Assembly (NCBI RefSeq): GCF_041146395.1
Contig: NC_090989.1
Location: 224,100,843-224,164,842 of the forward strand
DNA length: 64,000 bases
Reading direction: 5' to 3'
Origin: Eulemur rufifrons
Lineage: Eukaryota > Chordata > Mammalia > Primates > Lemuridae
Of this stretch, positions 58,650 through 64,000 are shown one piece after another (position 1 is the first letter of the stretch; every line of letters starts with the position of its first letter). Under the pieces are notes generated by a model. That model ran no database searches. It had not been told where the DNA came from and saw only the letters and a program-made list of their open reading frames with translations. The position numbers and the translations under genes are program-made.

Positions 58650-60010
58650 ACATGACTAGGATACTATTTTTAAATGAGAAAATAGTTGGAAAATAAACAA
58701 ATAGGAGCACAACTAAAAAATGTTATAGTAGAACTGAAAAACCTAATGGAAGGACTGGAAGATAAAGTGGAGGAAATCTCCCAGAAAGTAGGACAAAATA
58801 AAAAGATGGAAAATCGAGGAGGGAAGGGAGGAAGAGAATAATTAAAGGATCAGTTCAGGAAGGTACTATCCAAACAGTAGCCATTCTGGAAAGAATGCAA
58901 AGAGAAAAAATAAGGGAGAAAATTGCCCAAGAAGTAATTCAAGAAATTTTCCAGAATCAAAAGACACAGTGTCCAGAACGAAAGGGCCCATCAAATGCCC
59001 AGCAAAATAGAAAGAAATAATCTGACACTAAGATTCACTATTGTAGAATGGAGGGACACTGGAGATAAGTCAAAGGCCCTAAAAGCTTTCAGAGAAGACA
59101 AAAGAAAGGCTTCATACAATGGATTAAAAATCAGAATGGTATTTGATATCTCAAGTTCAATACTAATACCTATAAGGCAGTGGAGCAATATCCTTAAACT
59201 TCTGAAGGAAAATAATATATCGAACTTAGATTTTTATACCAAGACATATCAATCAAGAGTGAGCATAGAAAAAAAAAGACATTTTTGGATATGCAATGAC
59301 TCCAAACAATTACCTACACGAGCTTTCTCTCACAGAGTTCCTGGAAAACATGTTCCTTCAAAATGTAGGTGTAAATCAAGAAAGAGGAAGACGAAAGAAC
59401 CAGAAAACAGGAAAGTCAACATAGGAGAAAAGTAAAGAAAATTACTACAGTGATGATAGGGGAGATTCCCGCAGGCTTGGAGAGCAGCCAGGGCAGAGTG
59501 GATCAGATAGAGGTCTCCAGCAAAGTGAAGTGAGAGAAGACTTAGACACTGGGAAGAGTCTGGGGGTTAATAATGGTAAATACATTTAATAAAAGGCAAG
59601 CAATGAGAAAATAAGGCAATTACTAATTCCAAGGAAATCAAACAGTTGTGCTATAAAGGAAATATAAAATGTGGCACAGCTCAGCAGTGCTGTGATAATG
59701 TAAATGATGGATACTGATCTTACCAAACTGATGCTATAATTAAATTAGGGAAGTTTGCTTGAATTTGGCGGGTGGAGAGGGTGAAAAATAACTACAAACT
59801 CACCCTCCACAGTGTGAAGTCTATAAAGCACAAAGCTGAAAAATCAACAAGGAGCTGTATAGTCACGGTATTGAGTCATAGGGATATAAATACTAAAAGA
59901 AACAGCTAAAGGAGTTGAAGAAGGTTGACTTTGGAAAGTAGGAAATTGGAGGGAAGAAAGCAGTTCAGGATAGATTTTTTTCATAATAAACCTTGAACTA
60001 TTTGGCTGTT
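58650..60010 (+). mobile_element. HAL1-like (half-L1) relic
   Basis: Features are 'gaagtaattcaagaaatttt', 'aaagggcccatcaaatgccc', 'cactggagataagtcaaagg', 'cctaaaagctttcagagaag' and 'cggatatgcaa'-like sequence near 59288. A 146-codon ORF at 58995-59435 carries an L1 ORF1-like C-terminal theme (D-T-G-D-K-S-K-A-L-K-A-F-R-E-D-K) in decayed form. ORF1-type sequence without ORF2 is the HAL1 plan. This is a fossil, not a gene. Confidence 0.6.
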
Positions 60011-60298
60011 TAAACTATGGCATGTAGCATGATCAAATAAATAAAGAACTACAGTGTTACTCTATCCCCTCCACACTCAAACAGGAATAGCTTCAAACTC
60101 ATTTGTTGAACATTTGTTTTCATTCGCATTATAAGAGAGAAATTAGAATCCTGAAGTTTTCCAGAACATTCTAAATATCTGAACATACACATGTGTGAAT
60201 ATCTATGAATCCAACCTTCCTCATAATCTCAAAAACCCAACATGTGTAGAGGTCTCGACATTTCTTGCCCATTGATTTATAGAAAACCAAGGGCTCAC

Positions 60299-60424
60299 CT
60301 CCATGCATTGCATCAACGCGGATCTTCAGTTGGCTGGGCCCAGTCAGCAGACTCTTGATGGCATTAAAGTCAAAGATGGTTCGAAGGAGGTTGAGATAGA
60401 TATCCACCGGGTCCACTATCTCCA
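60299..60424 (-). CDS. PGM5: PGM5 coding exon (probable exon 4)
   Basis: This 126-nt exon continues the PGM5 frame. It starts with the last two bases of the Val codon opened by the 63410 exon and reads [20 protein letters not shown], then a segment ending in [10 protein letters not shown]. It covers the end of domain 1 and the start of domain 2 of the phosphohexomutase fold, about residues 191-233. The acceptor AG is at 60426-60425 and the donor is GTGAGC from 60298. It leaves with a single G that joins TT of the next exon to make Val. Against the human protein as I remember it, there are three substitutions in this short exon (N for H and S for G in the F-D-F-N-A-I-K-S stretch, V for I before D-A-M-H). 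These are tolerable changes, not signs of decay. Confidence 0.95.
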
Positions 60425-61554
60425 CTAAAGATAGGAAAACAAAAGGAAATGTCAATGCTGTATACCCAGGAAAGATACTTGGAAGCATAAAAACGAATCA
60501 CTACCCTAATAGCATGAAATCCTGACAATTCCATCATTACCCCACACATCATGTGAGAAGTAAAACGTCCATTTGTAGACAAAACCACAAATAAAGGCAC
60601 AATCAAGATACTACAAACTTTTCAGATGCTGAATGGGTGTAAATAATAGCAAGTTATAAATTCTTCTTTGCAAGTGAAAAATCAACCACAAGAATAAATT
60701 AATACAAAAATGAGCCCTGTTACCTCTGCCCCCATCTTCTTTCCACCGCCTCCTTCCCAAAAAATGTACACCTCTCAAAGCTAAGGGGCATCCTCGCATA
60801 TCCAGTTGCCTTTCCTGCGGGAGTTAGCCAAAGAATGACTCAGCTGGTATGAAACAAATCAAAGAGTGACCTAAGAAGTGACCCCTATTTTCCAAATGCC
60901 ATTGTGCGCACCAGATTCAGAATTAACAATGAAGAATATACTCCTGAGTTTGCCTGAAATCTTTCATGCCTAATCTAGTACCCAATTTCCAGATGAATGG
61001 CAAATATCTAGAAATCCCTATTAAACACAAATGCTCTCCAGCATCTGGCATCACCCAATGACCAGGAATCCAAAATAAGTCTTTTCCTTGACAACCCAGA
61101 ATACATTACATTTTTCAAACTTAGCAATTAGTACCATAATCGATACTCAGAAAGCATTTTTCGTAGAAGTAGTAAATATTTGACACGTTAGGCACTAAGA
61201 TTTGCCCAGGAGCTCTGATTTTTAAGTTTATAGTTAAATTTTCAAACTTAATGAACACTGTTCTGCAAATTTTTCAAATACATACTACTTTGGAACCTTG
61301 AAGTACTTAAACATCTACTGAAGATATTACCAATCCACCTTCAATAATTTTCTGTAAATCCAGATGCAACATTTAATGGATGAAATTTTAATAAGTGACA
61401 TGAAATCATCCCTTCATCTGGTCAAGTACACATCTAACAATATTTTTCTTGCACTTAAATTAATGTTGCATTTGTGCCCATTCAAATATAATGTAATTAC
61501 TTTTTAAGGAAATTGAGAGTTTAAAATTATCTTTTGATATGAGAGGTATATTAA

Positions 61555-61675
61555 CTTATAAAATAATTAAAAATTAATCCATATGAACTGTATACCTAAA
61601 AATGGTTAAAATGGCAATTTTGTGCAATATAAATTTTATGTATATTTTACCACAATAAAATAAAAGGTTGTTCCT
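61555..61675 (+). mobile_element. L1M 3' tail
   Basis: 'gaactgtatacctaaaaatg', 'gttaaaatggcaattttgtg' and 'tatattttaccacaataaaa' form the typical L1M terminal sequence. Confidence 0.75.
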
Positions 61676-62899
61676 TAAATAGAAGTTTTACTCTATGTTA
61701 AGATATAATATTTCTGGCAATTTTATTCCGTTTCTTCAATTCTTGGACCATTTACCTAAATACATTGGTCTTTACAATAGATAACACGTAGTGCCAAACA
61801 GAAATGGGAAAAACAAGGAAGCAAGGAGAAGTCAGTGAAAATTGAAAGTTCATATCAAATAGTTCATGCTCCGGACACTTTAAGTTGAAATGCCAAGGAC
61901 AGATTTGTTTCCAATCAACTCAAGATTGCTCAACATTTGAAACAGAAAGAATATAGCACATAAATTATCCCAAATGATTATCTCCAGATTGTTTCTTGGG
62001 AGCCAGGGAATCCCTCCACCCACTTCCTGGTATCGGTAGCAGTTTAGAAAATTCATTCAACTAGCAATGTGGCTGCAGCAATGGGCCTGAATCTGAGCTC
62101 ACCAAAGACTGGGGTCTCTTGGGCAACTATAAAAATTGTGAAGATGAAAGCAAGGAAGCAAGCAAGTGAGAAAGAAAGAAAACTTCTTCCTGATGGCAAT
62201 GCCTGATTTTTCTGTCATTTTAGAGTGTAGTCCTTCCAAACATATGTAATCAAGCATAGCCAAATCATTTTGTTTATACAACATGTCCCTTGCCTTCCGT
62301 TGTCTAGCCATTCCGTATGTGTGCATGCATATGCATGTGCATGCTTTCAGCTAGGTTAATAAAAGCAGTCACTGTTGCGTCCAGTGAGCATCACATGACT
62401 TTCAACAAATTTCTGCACACTAGCTAAGCAAACAATTGACTCAAAGCTTTTCAAGAAAGATTTGGTAGCATTGGTCTGACACTGTGACTCCTGAACAGTC
62501 CATTTTAAACTTTTCTCTGTTCCTAAAATACCATGTGTCCATGAACCAGCTATCTTTTTAGCTAAGTTAAATTTCTTGTAAAATGATGATACCATCTTAG
62601 CACAAAACTGTATTCAAGCTTATAGGGGCACTAACAGAGTAAAACATGTTAGTTCTGTTGCTACTTGCATGCCTTCTAGGAAAAAGCAACAGGATAAAAT
62701 AGAGGGGGGAATGAAATGTACATACATGGTATTAATGTTGATACTATATGGTTTGAAATTAATCTATAACATAAAAAGTTATGTTCTGACTACTTTAGAA
62801 GTTGTGTTGTGTTCACTCTGCAATATAATATTTTTGGCAATCTCATTTTGGTTCTTTAATTTTTTAATCACCTGAGTAAAATACATTTGGTAGTTACTG

Positions 62900-62975
62900 A
62901 ATTTCTTTGTAAAATCTCCTAACACAGTGCTGGTACAGAGCAAGTGATCAATAAATTGTGCATTAAATTAAGCTG
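62900..62975 (+). repeat. L2 LINE 3' end
   Basis: 'aacacagtgctggtacagag' and 'caagtgatcaataaattgtg' match the L2 tail. Confidence 0.55.
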
Positions 62976-63409
62976 ATCTACATGGTTCTGGCTTAGAAAA
63001 GAAACTCCTACCTTCTGTGAGAAATTTAATAACCCCATTGACTTGTTAGGTCTCTTCTTAACTGTCTAAGGTATTCCAGCATCTTCACCTTCAAAGCTTA
63101 GAAAATCAAAGACAAGTTTTGGCAATTCACAGCCTATTCTTGGAATGCTATAATGGAGTCAACCATGAAATTTTTCCTATGTTGAAAATTATGTAGAGTT
63201 TGACAAGTGGTTTTTGAAAGTCTCTAGTTCTGAATATCTTGGCTACTCTCATTTCTCTCTGCACTACCTTCAGTGTCCACATGTTTATCAAGAGTCACCC
63301 CGAGACTGATAATTCAATAATTTTCATGAATACACTTCCCTGCAGAAACTACAGTCACCCCTGTCGATGGAGTTATTCTGACTTCTTCAAAATATAATTC
63401 CTCTATTAC

Positions 63410-63556
63410 CTCTGAATGGTTTGAATTTGTTCTCCAGATCAAATTCTTGTCTTCCTAGTCGAGATAAATCGATTCGAAGATCAGGACATATGGCATATTC
63501 CTCAATTGTTTTGCTGATCTGATAGATTTTGTCTGAGACAACATCTGGTGCAGGAC
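63410..63556 (-). CDS. PGM5: PGM5 coding exon (probable exon 3)
   Basis: This internal exon of phosphoglucomutase-like protein 5 (aciculin) encodes residues of about 142-191 in family numbering. The minus-strand translation runs from [20 protein letters not shown] to the segment ending in NKFKPFR, with no stop. PGM5 belongs to the alpha-D-phosphohexomutase family. It has no measurable mutase activity and instead works at adherens-type junctions, focal adhesions and muscle attachment sites, binding dystrophin/utrophin-type partners (family knowledge). The acceptor AG is at 63558-63557, after a T-rich tract. The donor is GTAAT from 63409. The exon is 147 nt, entering with two bases of a Gly codon and leaving with one base of a Val codon, which fits the next exon. 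PGM1 is the main alternative; the sequence follows PGM5 more closely throughout the four exons. Confidence 0.95.
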
Positions 63557-64000
63557 CTAAAATTTGAACACCAAAAAAATACATTTTTAAAAAAGTCTCA
63601 GGAGTTCAATCAGAGAAATGTTACCATCCCCTCCCACCACGCAGGAGAGATTCATTTATTCTCTAAACAATGAGCAACGGTTCACAGTTCAATTAGCCTT
63701 GCTATTTCTTATGCTGTCATCCAGTATGGAGGAAATTTGGTCGGCCTCACCTGTTCTATGCAGACTGGTAACCCACATGTTTGTTTGTTTTAATCCACTT
63801 CTAAGCAATGATACGTCTTCCCTAAAAATAGTTTCACACCTGCCAGGGAGACCCGGTTATGTAATCAGCTTTATTCAGGATATGAGACACAAACAGGATA
63901 TGCATTTGACAGAAGTGAGGGATCCCAGATTTACACTGCAGCTTCCCAAGTGCACCTAGAGAAATAAAATATGATTTCTACTCCCAGCTCTGCTGCCTCA
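63557..64000 (-). other. PGM5: PGM5 upstream intron (probable intron 2), partial
   Basis: This sequence lies 5' of the 63410 exon. It shows a T-rich tract near the acceptor and no other feature I can support. The exon with the altered active-site serine loop should lie beyond the right edge. Confidence 0.7.

Larger units (their letters stand above)
56338..60298 (-). other. PGM5: PGM5 intron between probable exons 4 and 5
   Basis: This 3,961-nt GT-AG intron is mostly LINE-derived. An L1M 3' end (57915-58645) is followed directly by a HAL1-like relic (58650-60010), both antisense to PGM5. Bases 56830-57190 look like fragments of an ancient mammalian repeat. Bases 57200-57900 show nothing recognisable. 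Confidence 0.85.
60425..63409 (-). other. PGM5: PGM5 intron between probable exons 3 and 4
   Basis: This 2,985-nt GT-AG intron is AT-rich. It contains an L1M 3' tail (about 61555-61675) and an L2 tail (about 62900-62975). The rest shows no repeat I can name and no convincing ORF. Short ORFs at 62099-62326 and 62356-62595 resemble no known protein. Confidence 0.85.

Overview
This is nuclear genomic DNA from a primate, most likely a Malagasy lemur. The main evidence is one young, full-length Alu (29859-30203, minus strand). It carries the strepsirrhine right-arm form and the AT-rich linker typical of lemuriform Alus. Lineage-specific L1 3' ends and a short palindromic DNA transposon present in two copies fit the same picture. 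The background of MIR, L2, L1M, HAL1, MaLR LTR and MER5/MER1 relics is ordinary placental-mammal sequence. Nothing here looks prokaryotic, viral or organellar.

One protein-coding gene is supported: PGM5 (phosphoglucomutase-like protein 5, aciculin), on the minus strand. Four coding exons lie at the right end, in gene order 63410-63556, 60299-60424, 56147-56337 and 55389-55543. All four are open, have canonical GT/AG sites and join in phase. Together they encode about 206 residues from the middle of the roughly 567-residue family protein. They include the metal-loop variant D-A-D-G-D-R and the G-R-S-M-P-T-S loop. The family start codon, the active-site-serine region and the C-terminal domain are outside the window. 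By comparison with the family these are probably exons 3 to 6.

Layout, left to right. Bases 1-55388 are read as one very large PGM5 intron (at least 55 kb, the probable intron 6) with no further exon that I could recognise. It holds L1M relics, MIR and L2 fragments, MaLR LTRs on both strands, MER5A elements, one MER1-type transposon inside a MER5A, several microsatellites and some recent insertions whose target-site duplications are still readable. The recent insertions are an L1 3' end with a possible 3' transduction (9431-9746), a 76-bp L1 stub (15154-15229) and the lemur Alu. Two copies of a palindromic TA-flanked element sit at 26076-26165 and 36081-36167. Bases 55389-63556 are the exon cluster; the intron between the 60299 and 56147 exons is filled largely by an L1M 3' end and a HAL1 relic. 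Bases 63557-64000 are upstream intron.

Most LINE relics lie on the plus strand, antisense to PGM5, as is usual for long-lived intronic LINEs. No RNA gene, CRISPR array or self-contained novel gene system was found. The most notable unexplained item is the pair of palindromic elements.
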